Both the position numbers and the translations under genes were made by a program. The notes beneath the pieces were generated by a model. That model was not told the DNA's origin, did no database searches, and saw only the letters and a program-made list of their open reading frames with translations. Source: Styela clava (Eukaryota; Chordata; Ascidiacea; Stolidobranchia; Styelidae). Taken from it: a stretch of DNA of 64,000 bases. This document shows, piece by piece, positions 48,056 to 60,872 of the stretch. The stretch is taken from the NCBI RefSeq assembly GCF_964204865.1, contig NC_135262.1:18839650-18903649 (forward strand), read 5' to 3'. The first letter of the stretch is position 1; every line of letters starts with the position of its first letter.

Positions 48056-48190
48056 CTCCAATAGGCGTGTCCCACTTATCCCACATGTCCCACGCGTCTC
48101 ACTTGTCCCACGTGTCCACTTGTTCCACGTGTCCCACGTGTACCACTTGTTCCACGTGTCCCATGTGTACCACTTGTCCCACGTGTACCG
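48056..48190 (+). repeat. Minisatellite of about 10-bp CCACGTGTCC-type units
   Basis: About twelve degenerate copies of units such as CCCACGTGTC and CCACTTGTTC. The same units, in reverse complement, form the array at 51190-51362. Confidence 0.88.
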
Positions 48191-48474
48191 CTTCTAATTC
48201 GCAGAATGGCAAAAATACGGATTCCTAATGGCGATAACGAATTAGCAAGATTGCAAACATACCTATCAAAACTAATTATTATTAGACTGTTTATCCCGTG
48301 TGTTTATGTCCGCATATAACATATGTTTTTTTTAGAGTAGCAATGTATTTGAAAGTCGCCACCGCGAGTTACGTTAGACACAATTAAGTTAATTACCATG
48401 GATTGAATATTATACGCCACAGAAGAGTCTCACAGAAAAAGTCGTTTTTTTAACGAGTGAATAATCACGACGAC

Positions 48475-48725
48475 TGGTATATGAGGAAAACGAAATATAT
48501 ATAGACAAAATATATGGTGAATGAAATATATGATAAACGGGATTCATGTGGATAAAATATTTGGCGAATGAGATATATGTGGACAAAACCCCTGAACGAC
48601 ATGTATGAAAAGAAAACATTTCACAAATGAGCTGTTGGTGGACAAAACATCTGTTAAATGGTATGTATGATAAATGGGATACATGTGCACAAAATACATA
48701 TTGTACATGTGGACAAAACAGTCAT
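48475..48725. repeat. Degenerate tandem repeat, unit roughly 50-60 bp
   Basis: Recurrent blocks like GTGGACAAAAC followed by an ATGAGATATATG-type sequence at irregular spacing. It generates a spurious Tyr/His-rich ORF on the minus strand. Confidence 0.65.
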
Positions 48726-51189
48726 GTGGTTCCAAACCTTATCCGTTAAACCACTCCCTTATCAAATCTTTCAACCTTTTTATTCTTTCCTCACTATGCA
48801 TAAAAACTACTGTATTAATTTAATCCTTAGATCTTTGTCTATTGCCCTAGTTAAAAAACCGATTTTGTACAGTTCCAGTATTTTCTATTTGAATGTGTGC
48901 ATTGTATTATAGTAGGCAGAGCGAACTTTGGGAAATCAGTAATGCTACAGCAAATACAGAGCCGATTCCTTCTCAAAAGGACAAAGTTGCTCGCCGGGGA
49001 TAAATTTTTTTCCAGTTTGGAAAACGTGCCCCCAATGAATGAGATATTTGTAGACAAATTACGTAATAAATAATACTATCTTTAGCTATAGTATATGATC
49101 AATCAGTCAATGCTCAATTGAAACAATTCGTTTATTTTTGTTAGAAAGACGCATTTGTAAAGCAGACTAATTCCATCAAAAACATTACTTTATGTTCTTT
49201 GTAGTGGATGCGCCAAAAATATTTGATCACAATGATTTAAGAAATTGTGATTGTAGTATTTTTTCAATTGGGCTAGTATCCTTAAGTACGAATGACTTGA
49301 AGATGAAAAAAATAAGGGAATTTAACATAGAAATAAAAAGAAATTGGTATAAAATAGTAAAATCAATTCATGCTTGCAATAAAATAACAAACATCTTGGC
49401 AGAAAAAATATAAAGTATTGCAGTTACATATAAAATCGGAGAGAAAAATGCAATAGAATGGTAAAAATATCATAAAATAATATGATAGTATTCATGTAAG
49501 ATGGGGCTATAATTTCTTGGTTTGATAGATAATGTCAACATCTTCTCGGGACATTATTAACTTTTACATATCATATTAGTCTACAAACTACCTGAATTAT
49601 TCTCTTATTGCTCTAAGTTTACAGAAAAAAATGACGAAACTCGGAAAAAACATGATAAATATCAAGCGAAGAACTAAGTTGCAAAGCAATTCAAGTAGTT
49701 AAAATCAAGGGTGTGCAACATTTAATACAGGAGGACCAGATAAAGATAACTGAGTAAAACCGCAGGTCGCACTTTCATCCAACATAGGCTTTCTGGTAAT
49801 AGCAAGCACAAAAGATTTGGTTATTGATGACATGGGTGACAAATTATGACTTGGTTTATCAGTGCCGGAATATAGCCGGGTTGATATCGGATAGGTACCG
49901 ACATGGGCGCAGCCAAAATTTTCGGTGAAATAAAAACAGAGCACCCAAAGTGCAATTCACGACGACGTAGGCCGTTAAACTGAAAAGAATGCGTCGTTCA
50001 CAGCGAAATTCCACAGTTACGTGTAGCCCGCCTCTAATGTGCCTGACGGTTTATGGTGAAGTCCTATTTCAAATATCGACCATTAATCCGTAGTCAGCAG
50101 AACCCGCATTTGAAAATAGAACATCAGAAATCGTGAAAATTAATTTTGAGAGAAGTGTAACTCGGATGTCAGTAGTGTCAAAATCGTTTATAAGTACAAA
50201 AACACGCTCGCATGTAGCGCCGATCAAATACATCAAATGTGAAACTATTACTTGGATTTTAATGTTAAACAAGTTGATTTTTAATTGCCATTCAAAGATA
50301 ATTAACATGATTTGTGACTAGTGATGGGCAAATAGTTTTTTTAGTCGAATTATTCGAATATTTTCAACGAACACAACACCGAATAATGAGTATTGTCATT
50401 TCAAACAACCGTATTTGGATGTCGGCCGCCGAAACGATCGCCGTGACAATTTTATTTTTCGGAATTTACTCGAAGACTGAAAACTTCGCAACAATGCAGC
50501 GATTTTTATTTCCTAATTTTGTCATAATCCAAGGCCGCAGTAAACAGTCACCGCGATCCTTTCGGCGGCTTGACATCCCAATTGATGATGATAAACTATA
50601 TTAAAGCACTTTTTATTCACTAGTAAATATTAATTCTCATGCAACGGCGGATATCGCAGTTTGGTTTTTATTTTTTGGACAGAAATTTGATTTCACATCG
50701 TCAACTAGTAAGGAGTGCATTCACAATACAAATTAATTTTATGCTACTTTTTATCTTTTTTGTAGGATTTGTATCACAGTTTGTAAATTGAGCTCCCAAT
50801 TTTAAGCGAACAGTATTACTGACCTCGGAATGCGATATTTGTGAAGCTGATAGTTGACTTTTTTATGCTTTTAATTTTATATCGTGTCCGTGTTACTTTC
50901 GTATTAAATGATAATAATTAAAAACTCCGCAAATTGGTAATCTTTCTAATACTCAGTGTTGAGAATTCACGTAACTCAGCTTTGGAATGAAACACTGATA
51001 CTAAATTCTTGAATAAATCGGCAATAATGGCATTTCTACGTGGTCAAAATAATATTTCTCCCCGTCTCCAATATCTCGAAAAATTTCCATAGAATACAAA
51101 ATTTACTAGTCGTACTTATCTGAATTTACAAAAACGGTGTTGCCGCGCTTTATTCAAAATTAGAAATCGAAAATATGATAATCCTTACC
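48726..51189. other. Intergenic stretch, no gene recognised
   Basis: AT-rich. A hAT-like start TAGTGATGGGCAAATAG lies at about 50320 with TTCGAAT motifs after it, but no right end was located. Short ORFs at 49192-49413 and 50314-50604 show no known motif. Confidence 0.35.
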
Positions 51190-51362
51190 CGTAAGTGGGA
51201 CAAGTGAGACACGTGGGATAAGTAGGACAAGGGGTACACGTGGAAAAAGTGGTACAAATGGGACATGTGGTACAAGTGGGATACGTGGTACAAGTGGGAC
51301 ATGTGGTACACATGGTACAAGTGATACAAGTAGGACACGTGGAACAAGTGCGACACGACATT
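51190..51362 (-). repeat. Minisatellite, inverted relative to 48056-48190
   Basis: About 17 degenerate units of GTGGTACAAG / GTGGGACACG type. Beyond the array, both copies share a related flank (GTGTGCAG...GTCTCCAAAA here on the minus strand; CTGCACACGTATCTCCAATA at 48044). Confidence 0.88.
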
Positions 51363-51476
51363 TTGGAGACACCCGACTGCACACATTTTTTAAAAGCGCG
51401 AACAGCGCGCGAAAACTGCGACAATTCGTTAACTCAACTCAGTCGTCTTATTAAAGGAAAAAAATACAAATGACAT

Positions 51477-51830
51477 TCAATATGACACTTGTTGTTGCAT
51501 TACGCTTGATAGCTTTTCGACATCAGGTGACGCACTGAATGAAGCCAAGATTAGAACATTTTCTAAATGAGCATCACTAATCCGAGTTCTTAGCTTGTTC
51601 TTTGTAATGTTCATTTTCGAAAATAATTGTGCGCACGCATATGTACTCCCAAACATCGATGTGAATTTTTTCGCATGGTTTGTCAAATTAGGATAGCTAT
51701 TTTCTTCAAAAATCTACTTTTTATAACTATCACGTAGGGATACAACTCTCGAATAGGATATAGATTTTATTTCATCATTGCATTGCATCCCAAGGAGCTC
51801 CATTTGAATATTTTCTGCACCATCGAATCC
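51477..51830 (-). pseudogene. hAT transposase C-terminal fragment
   Basis: Reads on the minus strand from about 51830: ENIQMELLGMQCNDEIKS, then, after stops, SMFGSTYACAQLFSKMN, KLRTRISDAHLENVL and the final ASPDVEKL. This is the C-terminal dimerisation region of hAT transposases of the GTF2IRD2/EPM2AIP1-related type. The remainder of the gene is not recognisable upstream. The inverted minisatellite lies just after its stop. Confidence 0.78.
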
Positions 51831-54800
51831 CCGCCCTCGGCATAAACTTTTCTGCGTGTTGCCAACTTGCCATTTGTGTAATCATAATTGAATTGCAGGC
51901 TGTTAAACGAGTAGTTGTTTACCTAATTGTTAGGCTATAATAAAATTTAGTCTACACGATTTCCGTTTCTGTCCCTGGGAACGGATTCGTTGTTCGTTCC
52001 GCCTGGGTATTGTTGGCTCGTTTTCAATGATGATGTTCTGGTCGAACCTAACTTTTGCATCTGGCAACGTTGAACAATTTTCTAAAACAGATGACATGGT
52101 TCTAACGGTTTAGCGTATATATATATATACATCTATTTGCTGCAGTTCGGTCACATGTTATTTTTTGCTGCAGTTGGGCTACTCGTTTTCTGTGGCATAT
52201 GGTGAGCCACTCACAGCGTTATTTTTAGCGGTTTTCAATAAAAAATGGTATGACAAAATTTCACGCAAGTAATACAGTTCGTTTTAAATATAGTGGAGTT
52301 GGTGCCCAATCGTCGTCGCCCAATTCCGAGGGACTACGTTATTTAGCCTATTTGCGGGAATGAGGAACATCATTGGATATGGTCGACACCGCGAGCTGGC
52401 TATTTAATCATAGTCCATCATTAAAAACGTTCACGCTTCCCCTAAATGCTTTGCTTGTAAGCCACTGCCCACCTGTTGAATATATTTGTAAAAATATAGT
52501 CTGCAAAACGCTCTGCCCGGAAACAGAGCTCAATGACCTGTAAACATTGAAATCACTCGAGTGTGACTAGATTGACGGGTACTCGCATCCGAGACCCAAA
52601 AACCCGATTTTGCAAAAAATAAACCTCTTCCTTTGGCCTGATCACTTTTGTGGGTTTTGTAGACATCGTGACAGACCTTCTTGCCAAGTTTGGCACGGAT
52701 TAGTTCCCTGTAAAATGTTCGTTTGTTCCCGAAACCCCGAATATACTTTCGTATCAAGTTTCGTCGTGCGTAACGACATCTGACTCTGACTGCGCTTTCG
52801 AACTGAAGTGCTCTCGGTTGCCTAATCACAAATGAGTTTCTCGTGTAACAGACGATATTCGACCATGCACATGAAAATATGAGACTACTCATTTAAATAT
52901 TTTTATACTCGTAATAGATGACACACATGGAAAAATAATAAATTGACAGTATACATACTGAAAAGTATTTTTCAGGAATTGTTCAGAACTAAAATCTCAT
53001 CGTCTACAAAATTATATTTTGCGAAGTAATTGCAATTTCAAAAATATAATAGACTATTTTATTGAGGTCAAAGTGTAACCTGAAAAGAGATCTTATAGCG
53101 ATATTTTGAAAGTTGTTCATAGTGGAGTTTTGAATACCACATGACAAAATTTCCATAATTTCATAAATTGGATTATCTGTTAAACGACTTATTGCTGAAA
53201 GTTACGAAGTCGTGAGTTAAACTTCAAACACATATAAATGAGCGAATTTTCAGTCAAACTTAATCTTTTTTTGCATTAGTCGATGTGAGAATTTTATAAT
53301 TATATCTTAAGGGAGTGGTTTCAAATGCCTATATGACCTCGGACCCCAAAATGGAAAATTTGTTCTAGTGCATTTGGATTAAAATTTTTAGTATATTCGG
53401 ATATATTTCAAATAAGAAAGCTAAAAATGTTATCATCAATAAAATTCGAAAAAATTGGATTTTAAATTTTTTTTTTATTGTTTTTTTCGGCCATCACTTT
53501 TGATTTATTTGATGAAAACCAATGATGTCAATACCAATCACTTGGTATTTCAGAGACGCATTAAATTCGCAAATAAATGGGGTTAGAAAACTAATTATCG
53601 CATATCGAAGTTACTATAGGGTTTCATCGATTATCTCAATTTTGTGCGTTCGATGTCGTTTTTTGTTGTATTCAAATGTATTTGTCTATAATAAGTGCAT
53701 TACACGTGCTTTACATCACTTTTAGGCAAAAGAACTAGAAAATATCAATTCATGATGTTGAGGGTCTTGAAATCGCAATAATTATTAAGTTGTTTTGCGA
53801 TAATTTATTGTATTAACAATTGAAAGTATTTATATGAGCAAGTTAAAACTACACGTTGTATTTTGGTACCTCCAACCATTAAATCGAACCATCACCTGAA
53901 TAATTACCCGTTCTTTGAAATAAAATATATTCTTTCAAATATAGTTACCATTTCCAGAAAACTTTTACCATTACCAGAAACTTTTCCTAATAAATGCAAT
54001 ATTTCGTGTTCTGATGACCGTAAGTTGCATAATCATATATTTAAAACGGGAGAACAGAGGGAATGGGGGTGGAAAACGAAATAACTCGGCATCGTCAGGA
54101 GCAATTCAGACTTTCCGTACATAGACGTGTCCTAATTCCTGCGTTGCCACAAGTCTCAGCAACAAATTGTACCCCATTTGTTTAATTAGGAATGCTGTCG
54201 CTAAAAGAATAACATGAGCTTTTAAATATGCCAGAGTTCCAGTTCGTTAGAAAAATTTCAAGAGCTAAGTAGATCTTTTTAATCTGAATTTCAATTTCAG
54301 GCAATATATATATCTGAGTGGGATGCGTCCAAATTAGTCCACAGTGTATAGGCCATTAACTGATTTGCTTATTTAATAGTCGGAAAATAGTTGCGCCAGT
54401 TAATGTAATTAATATTATGTGTTTACAACAATGCGGAAAAATCTTAGTAAAAGTACACAGTAATCAAGAATAAATATCACGATGACCGCTATATATCACC
54501 CACCACACTTTTTCTAGTATTTCGTTGTCAGCGATTCAAAGTCCAGAAACGTTATGAAGGTATTTCGAACAATTTTTACAAAATGAATAAAAATAACCTA
54601 TATTCATTTGCCAAAATGGGCATGGTTTCAGAATCCAGTTTCATTTTTAAGATGAGGGAAAATCAATATGTAGATCAAAAAGTGGTGCGCGTGTTTCGTG
54701 CCTAAATTTTAAAGAATTTAAAAACCAATTGAAAGATGCATTATCAGAAACTTAGAAAAGAGGGGCGATATTACATATTAGAAACTAACCTGAGTATCTT

Positions 54801-55091
54801 TAAGAGAGAATGTAAGAGTAAATTTATTTCTCATTTACTTTTAGTTTCACACCAATCGCTTATTCACTTCCTCATAAAGCATAAGGTACATGTATAGGTA
54901 CATAAATTTTGAGTTTGAGAATTAGATACAGATGTTAAAAAAAGACATTCCTTGTCGATCACCAACATATTTTACCAGGCTCGCACCGATTTCGATTGTA
55001 GTTTTGTTGGCATACTCAGAATCAACACTCACTTAGAGGCCAGCTTACAATGCTATATCACTTATATTCATGAATGGTAATAGATAAACTT
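51831..55091. other. Intergenic stretch, no gene recognised
   Basis: The longest open frame is a basic minus-strand ORF at 52530-52892 (120 residues, true ATG) with no family resemblance I can name. The rest is AT-rich with only short ORFs. Confidence 0.3.
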
Positions 55092-55295
55092 TTATAGTGC
55101 ACAAGAGGGGTTTGGCTGATAAATAACTTTCCAATCATACCAACGGTTTGTGGATATTTGGCCAATATGTCTTTTTTCCGATATTTGCGGAACAACTTCT
55201 TTTTTCAGATCAACCATATGATTTTTCTTGCGATATTTACTAGTTTTATCCTCACCGAATTCTTCATTCTCCAAATACCATCTTTCCTTCCACAT
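55092..55295 (-). CDS. Candidate small ORF or last exon (67 aa)
   Basis: The frame MWKERWYLENEEFGEDKTSK...DLKKEVVPQISEKR...RWYDWKVIYQP has a composition more like real coding sequence than neighbouring ORFs: charged and aromatic residues alternate and low-complexity runs are absent. The frame continues upstream to about 55319, where an AG could be a splice acceptor, so it may be the last exon of a longer gene whose other exons I did not find. No family recognised. Confidence 0.3.
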   Translation of the reverse strand: MWKERWYLENEEFGEDKTSKYRKKNHMVDLKKEVVPQISEKRHIGQISTNRWYDWKVIYQPNPSCAL

Positions 55296-55575
55296 GTTTT
55301 TGAATGACTCCGAATTATCTTATATACTGTACAATGAAGCACATATTTCTTCAATCATTTATTGAACCGCTTTAACGTCTTTCATTTATTAAACCCCCAA
55401 AATGGAAGCAAAGCGCTTTGTTTTTTGTCTGTTTTCTTGTTAGCATCGTAATTCACCACATCTGCGATTAGGAAAACCACGCTAACGTTATTTGATCTAA
55501 AATGCATCTTCAGCAAAAAAATGATTTTGTTGATTTGGTTTGGGAAAATATAATAATGTACCGGTTTGGATGTTT

Positions 55576-55805
55576 GGCGCTCCACAAATATGTGAACCAA
55601 GATGGCGGACACCGGTACGTAGTATGTGTACCAGGTTAGGATTAGGCCATAATTGTATTCTAATTTTCCTTAGTTCTATTACAAGGTCGGGGAATACCCA
55701 AGTGAGTCCCGTAGTATTTGTTCCTGAAATTATGGCCTAACCCTAACGTTGTACACATACAATGTTCCGGTGTCCGCCATCTTGGTTCAAATACTTCTGG
55801 AGTAC
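55576..55805. repeat. Inverted-repeat MITE, copy 4 (about 230 bp)
   Basis: Left GGCGCTCCACAAATATGTGA continuing into ACCAAGATGGCGGACACCGG; the right end is the inverse. It is closest to the copy at 24061-24296, including the inner TTAGGCCATAAT / ATTATGGCCTAA arms. Confidence 0.87.
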
Positions 55806-58800
55806 TGAATGTTTCATATTCATTTATCGATATAGATAGGTACCAGTTTATGGGACGACGTCGCCGCTTTTTTGTTAGCTTTCAAGCAAAATATAAATAA
55901 AGTCGGCAATAGTCAAGCATGTTGTTAAGAATATGGAATATGTTGCCAAATCAAAAATTGTTATCATATGTAATATGTATTATTAGTTAATTTTCTGATT
56001 GAGCAATGCTAGAATGTACAGAATTGATTGGTTTGAAAAACTTAATCTTTAATGCTCAAAACAAAAACTAATCGGGTGTCTATGAAACTAATGAATATTT
56101 GACATTATGATAGTTGTTCAATAAATTATATTCACCTTCAAGTAACGAATTGAACTTTGGCAACTTCCTTCACAAGTTGTGGCAAACAGTGATTCATATC
56201 CAGGAGTTCAAATAAAACTATTAATATGCAACTTACTAAATATTAGCTGGCAGAACAAAACAACATAATAAAGTTTTTATATATGGTCTATTGAATTGAT
56301 ATATCAGCAAAACCATGAAAAGAAACTCTATAAACACTCCTAATAATATCACGAAAAGACTCTATTCTGTCACTCTGGAGAGGATTATTATGTTTGCTTC
56401 ATATATTCTCATGGCTGCCATAATTAGATAGTGAGATACTTTGCACACTTGAAGTGATATCCCCACCAACTCGATTAATTATGGGAAATCCTTACCAAGT
56501 ACGGTAAGGCGAGCAAGATCCGACTGAATTTATCCTTTATTTGAATCGATAACTAAAACCGACTTCTCATCGCTCCTGACTAAGCAGATACATACTATAT
56601 ATGACGTAATAGGTCCAGTCTGCAAGTTTGCACATTTAGGGTGAAATTTACCATAACAGTACTCCAAGTTCCAGATATGTTTCCAGCGAATTATTGGAAT
56701 ACAATACGTTAGCGAAAAAAATTTCCTGTTAATCCTCAAAATCTTGTCAAAAGATAACCGGGTCTAAAAAGAGAAATCATGATATATATTTGTAGCCCCA
56801 ACTTAGCAAAAACAACTACAAGATAGATAGCTGGGCCTAGAAACTGTCGACAAGAACCAGAATCACAAAAAGTTTCACACTTTTTGCTCCTAAAGAAAAT
56901 AAAGTCCAAACTATTTGTGCGACAGCAAAATGTGGCCCAAATATTACCGTCGCCCAAGTACAGCAAAAATAACCCCGTGTTGTCGATCAAATCGATAAAA
57001 TAGGAATACATATATATAAATTGCATATTTGCTATTTTACAACCGACCGTCATGAATATTTTCGATGGGTGCATTGGTTTCAACATAATTTTGGTAATTT
57101 AGAATACTGAGTCACCACGTGCTTTTTTTGTCAGGTTTTGGCGTGCTCGTTTCGGACTAATTCCATAAGAGGAGAAGGCTGAAGTATTAATCGCAGTGCA
57201 TGTTATGGATTTTCCTCAAAATCGCAATAATATATGTAAAGTTCGACTGGTTTCTATTATAGTAGCACAAGATACTATTTACCTATGGAAATAGGAAATC
57301 TGATAACAATGATTAGCGTATTGCAAACCATGTCGAGTCAATCAGTACATTTGTGATCACGACCATTCCAATAAATTGTATTCGAAATTCAAGTAATGTG
57401 AAAATTGTGGTAAAGTGTACGAATTATATCAAAAAAGGCTAAAACATCATCAATTTACAACTTTACTCGAAGAATATAAATCAGTACATAGCCATATTTT
57501 TTTTTTATTCAGTTGTTAATCTTGGGGATAATACAGGGCTTGGCATTCAGTTCCCGAGATAAATATAGCGAAGAGTTAATTTATGTCTGCTACTCGTGTA
57601 TGATGATTAGGGTGCTCGCCGCACATGAAGTTCGTGCATTCCTTCTATATGCAATCAGAGCAAAGTGTGTGAGTTTGTATAAGCAAATTTACTGAAAGCA
57701 AAGTTACGCGCATCACTCAAAAATATAGAACAATGATCTCTGAGCAAAGTTACAAGAGACAAATGAAGTTGAGCGAACTCCTGATACATTTTTGCACTTT
57801 TTAGCAAGGTTTCTAGTGCTTTTTGACGGTTTTTTATTGTTTCTACACGTTTTAACAAGATAATCACGGCGTAGAAATAAGAATTGTAATTGGTTAGGAC
57901 TGCAACACAAATTAAAAACTTCATCACAAAACTTAGATTTTGAAATGTTTGTTTGTCGAATTCAAAATTTACCGCAATTGTAAAATTTGAATTATTCGTT
58001 TGCTGAATATGAAAATCTTATAAAACTTCGAATTCTAAACCTTTGTTTACCGAATATGAGATATAATCTTCACAGCTGTTTGCAAGTTCACTAAATGTTT
58101 CGTTTCTGCACTTGTTTCAGTCCTATACATCATTCAAAAGAATATGAGACAAAATAAGCATATGGTTTGCCTTGAAGTGGTGGGAGTGACGGTGTCGTAG
58201 CAATTGTGTTCATTAGACAGTGGGTAAAAATTTATAATTGAGTACGCTGTGAACAATCAAATGGCGATAAACAAGAGAGTTATGCTCAAATTTATGAGCA
58301 CATAGCGCAACATAGTGGCAAAATTGTGATGACGTCATATCACACGAAGAAACGAATCCCATACAGCACACCGGGATACTTGAAATAAATAAAAGTAATA
58401 GCGTTCTAGCGAAAAGTTTAGTTTCAAATTGATTAGTCCAGTAATCAAAGAGTTTTTTTCTGCTACAAAGAACAAGTACAACAACAACATAATAACAAAA
58501 CGATCGTTATGTCCACTAACGTGTCCAATAACGCAGAATGCAGCCAGCCTTGCACAATGGATATGACGGCAAAATAAATGACATGAAAGAGGAAACACTT
58601 AAAAGTTAGATATCAACCCTAGCGGTCTAGATTCACGTTGGATGGATCGTTTACAACGTAACGATTTGTATATGTGACGAATGAGAATGTAGTTATGATA
58701 AGTCTCCGCGGTCATTTTCTCACGGTGTTTCGTATTTCCACTCAGAACGAGGCTTCACGGAAACTGTAACTCTTACGTAAAAATCTGGAACTTGCGGCTT

Positions 58801-59486
58801 GGTAGGAATATACTGCTAGACCAAGCAGGTTTCGAACCTAAAATACTTAATTCACAACAGCCGTGTATAGAGGCAGGGTGTGTGGTAACTACATATGCGT
58901 GTTATTTGGGTTTTTAAAAACTTCGAAGTCTTCTCAAGATCCACTGCATATTTTAATCCGTCTCCTGTTCATTTTAATCGGTTCATATATTACTCGATTC
59001 CACACTTTTACGCTTTAAATTGAGCAACTTGACATTCGAAATGTCTATCTTCATTATCTCCACGTTTAAGCAACGGATAAAATTACTTATCTAGAATTTA
59101 AAAAAAGTCGGTGATTTGACAACTATTTTCATTTATAAGTTTACCGCAATACTTCCCACTGAAGTTAAACTTTAATTACTTATTGTATTTGAGATGTTTT
59201 TAACAACTGATTAATTTCAGCATTTCAACCCATTTTTCTTAAATGTGTGATAATTATGATAAAAATACATTCGGTTATTATCGATTGTTCGAGCAAATAT
59301 TCATTTCATCTTAAAAGTATTTCGAGATATTAGGAGGAAGTAAAAATCTACCACGAAGGGTTAATTTATACTTTAAAAAGGATACCTAAGTTCATAATAT
59401 GCACCATTTCTTACGGCGATGAACGAGATCCGTTAAAGATTTTAGGCTAGAGCGAAATGTTAACAGCAAAACATGTTTCTCACTTT
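55806..59486. other. Intergenic stretch, no gene recognised
   Basis: AT-rich with short ORFs. A minus-strand ORF at 56736-57086 (116 residues) is hydrophobic and Cys-containing but matches nothing I recognise. Confidence 0.3.
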
Positions 59487-59533
59487 GGAAGGACCGTTTG
59501 CAAACGCGATGACCACTACACTACGGAAGACAT
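59487..59533 (-). pseudogene. tRNA-Val-like 5' fragment
   Basis: On the minus strand, TTCCGTAGTGTAGTGGTCAT is the acceptor-stem/D-arm of a valine tRNA, followed by a degenerate anticodon arm and GGTCC. The T arm is missing. It lies inverted to the copy at 59640-59688. Confidence 0.7.
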
Positions 59534-59639
59534 CAGGATCGGTTTCAAGCCGATTTCACGAACCACGGATGTATATGTTTCCCTATATAGAATTCTCCCA
59601 AGAGTATTGTTCATTTTAATATGACCCACCGGCGTATGC

Positions 59640-59688
59640 GTTTCTGTAGTGTAGTGGTCATCACGTTCGCTTTACACGCAAACGGTCC
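59640..59688 (+). pseudogene. tRNA-Val(TAC)-like fragment without T arm
   Basis: GTTTCTGTAGTGTAGTGGTC, then ATCACGTTCGC, a loop TTTACAC with anticodon TAC, GCAAACG and GGTCC. It is colinear with an animal tRNA-Val through the variable loop, then diverges, so it is a tRNA pseudogene or the head of a tRNA-derived repeat. Confidence 0.75.
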
Positions 59689-60083
59689 GCATCGTTTAAA
59701 AATTGGTATTTATCTAGTTAGTGTTAGGAATGATTTGAAAATTGGAATTTCTTGCGCCATCTTTTACTTTTTTTTTTAATTTTGAGTGGTAGCGAGTGTG
59801 TTTATTTTTTGCCCCAAGATCCGAAATTTTGAAACAAACGATTTCATGGCATTTAAAGTTAGACACAAAGTGGTAAGAACGTCATTTTCAATACTATTTT
59901 GCTCTATTCTAGAGCTATTCACTGATATTTGGCCGTTTTGGGGCTTACTATCAGTTCATCCTCCAAAGACTTACGCTCAGCGGCACCTAGTCGCTACCCC
60001 TGCGCTACGGTGACTGACGAGGACACCGCCGTCAAAATATTACTTATAGGCTGATTTTCCTCGAGGCAAATTCGGTAATTAAC
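59689..60083. other. Intergenic stretch, nothing recognised
   Basis: A 75-codon ORF at 59786-60013 has no recognised motif. Confidence 0.3.
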
Positions 60084-60530
60084 ATGCTGCGTTTGTTCGT
60101 GCGGTTATATATATATGTTTATTGTATATTATTACTAAAAGTTTGTAAGAAAGTGATAGGATTTACATATTGGTCCGGTGTATGTATGTATGTTTATTCG
60201 TCTCGTAAAAGCAATATAAAAGAATTAGTAATTATAGATACTGAATACGGTATGTATGCACAAGATCATACTGGCCCAAAACACGAATATGCGTCATACA
60301 TCCCTTTTGATATGTATAAATTATATTACGGTACATCAAATACGTATAATATGGTCCTTTATACAGACAGTTGTGCAAAGAGGGTGGGTGGGTTTGGTAA
60401 CAGAGGTAAGAGTGGAGTATCCAAAACACAACACAACATGAAACACACTGCATGTAAATATAGTAATAGGATTAAGAATCTGGATGTAAGTACAATACCA
60501 TTGAGTGATGATACCACATATATACTATAA
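60084..60530 (+). other. Unrecognised 148-codon ORF
   Basis: Open from ATG to TAA. The 5' third includes a SINE tail (GATAGGATTTACATATT near 60157), so that part is unlikely to be conserved coding sequence. The rest (TEYGMYAQDHTGPKHEY...) has no family I know. Probably chance or transposon-derived. Confidence 0.2.
60157..60176 (-). repeat. SINE tail remnant
   Basis: Matches only the ATCCT/TATGTAAATCC end of the SINE family, in reverse complement. Confidence 0.5.
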
Positions 60531-60794
60531 AACGGGGAAATGGTCAAGTTTAAAGGGTGTCTACATATATGGTATGCACCACACAAGGATGATAGTGTTG
60601 TGAGTGGTCTATGGCTGTTCTGGCAAAAATGTGACCCTACAAGTTTTGGTGCAATGTGATAATGTTATGTATCAAATTACTCACTCTTCTAAGGTATTTT
60701 CGATTTTTGGATTCTGCCAAAAGCGATGAAGTTTCAAAAACAAAAATATGAAATTTAATGAGAAGCATTTCCACACACAATCTGGTGGGGGTGA
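60531..60794. other. Intergenic, nothing recognised
   Basis: Short AT-rich spacer between two SINE remnants. Confidence 0.3.
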
Positions 60795-60872
60795 TGAAAG
60801 CCGAAATGACTGCGTAATCAAACCTGAGTACCACGCCCTTTTGCCAGGTTACCAGTCCGTGTGGGTTATGCG
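60795..60872 (-). repeat. SINE body remnant
   Basis: GCCAGGTTACCAGTCCGTGT GGGTTATG parallels the body segment GTTACCA...GTCGGGTATGG of the fuller copies. The head is absent. Confidence 0.5.

Noticed and set aside
48410..48735. His/Tyr-rich minus-strand ORFs
   Set aside because: They follow the degenerate tandem repeat and have no other support.
51150..51424. Three overlapping Cys/Thr/His/Pro-rich minus-strand ORFs
   Set aside because: They are translations of the minisatellite in its three frames.
59640..59712. Functional tRNA-Val gene
   Set aside because: The T arm and 3' acceptor strand are missing.
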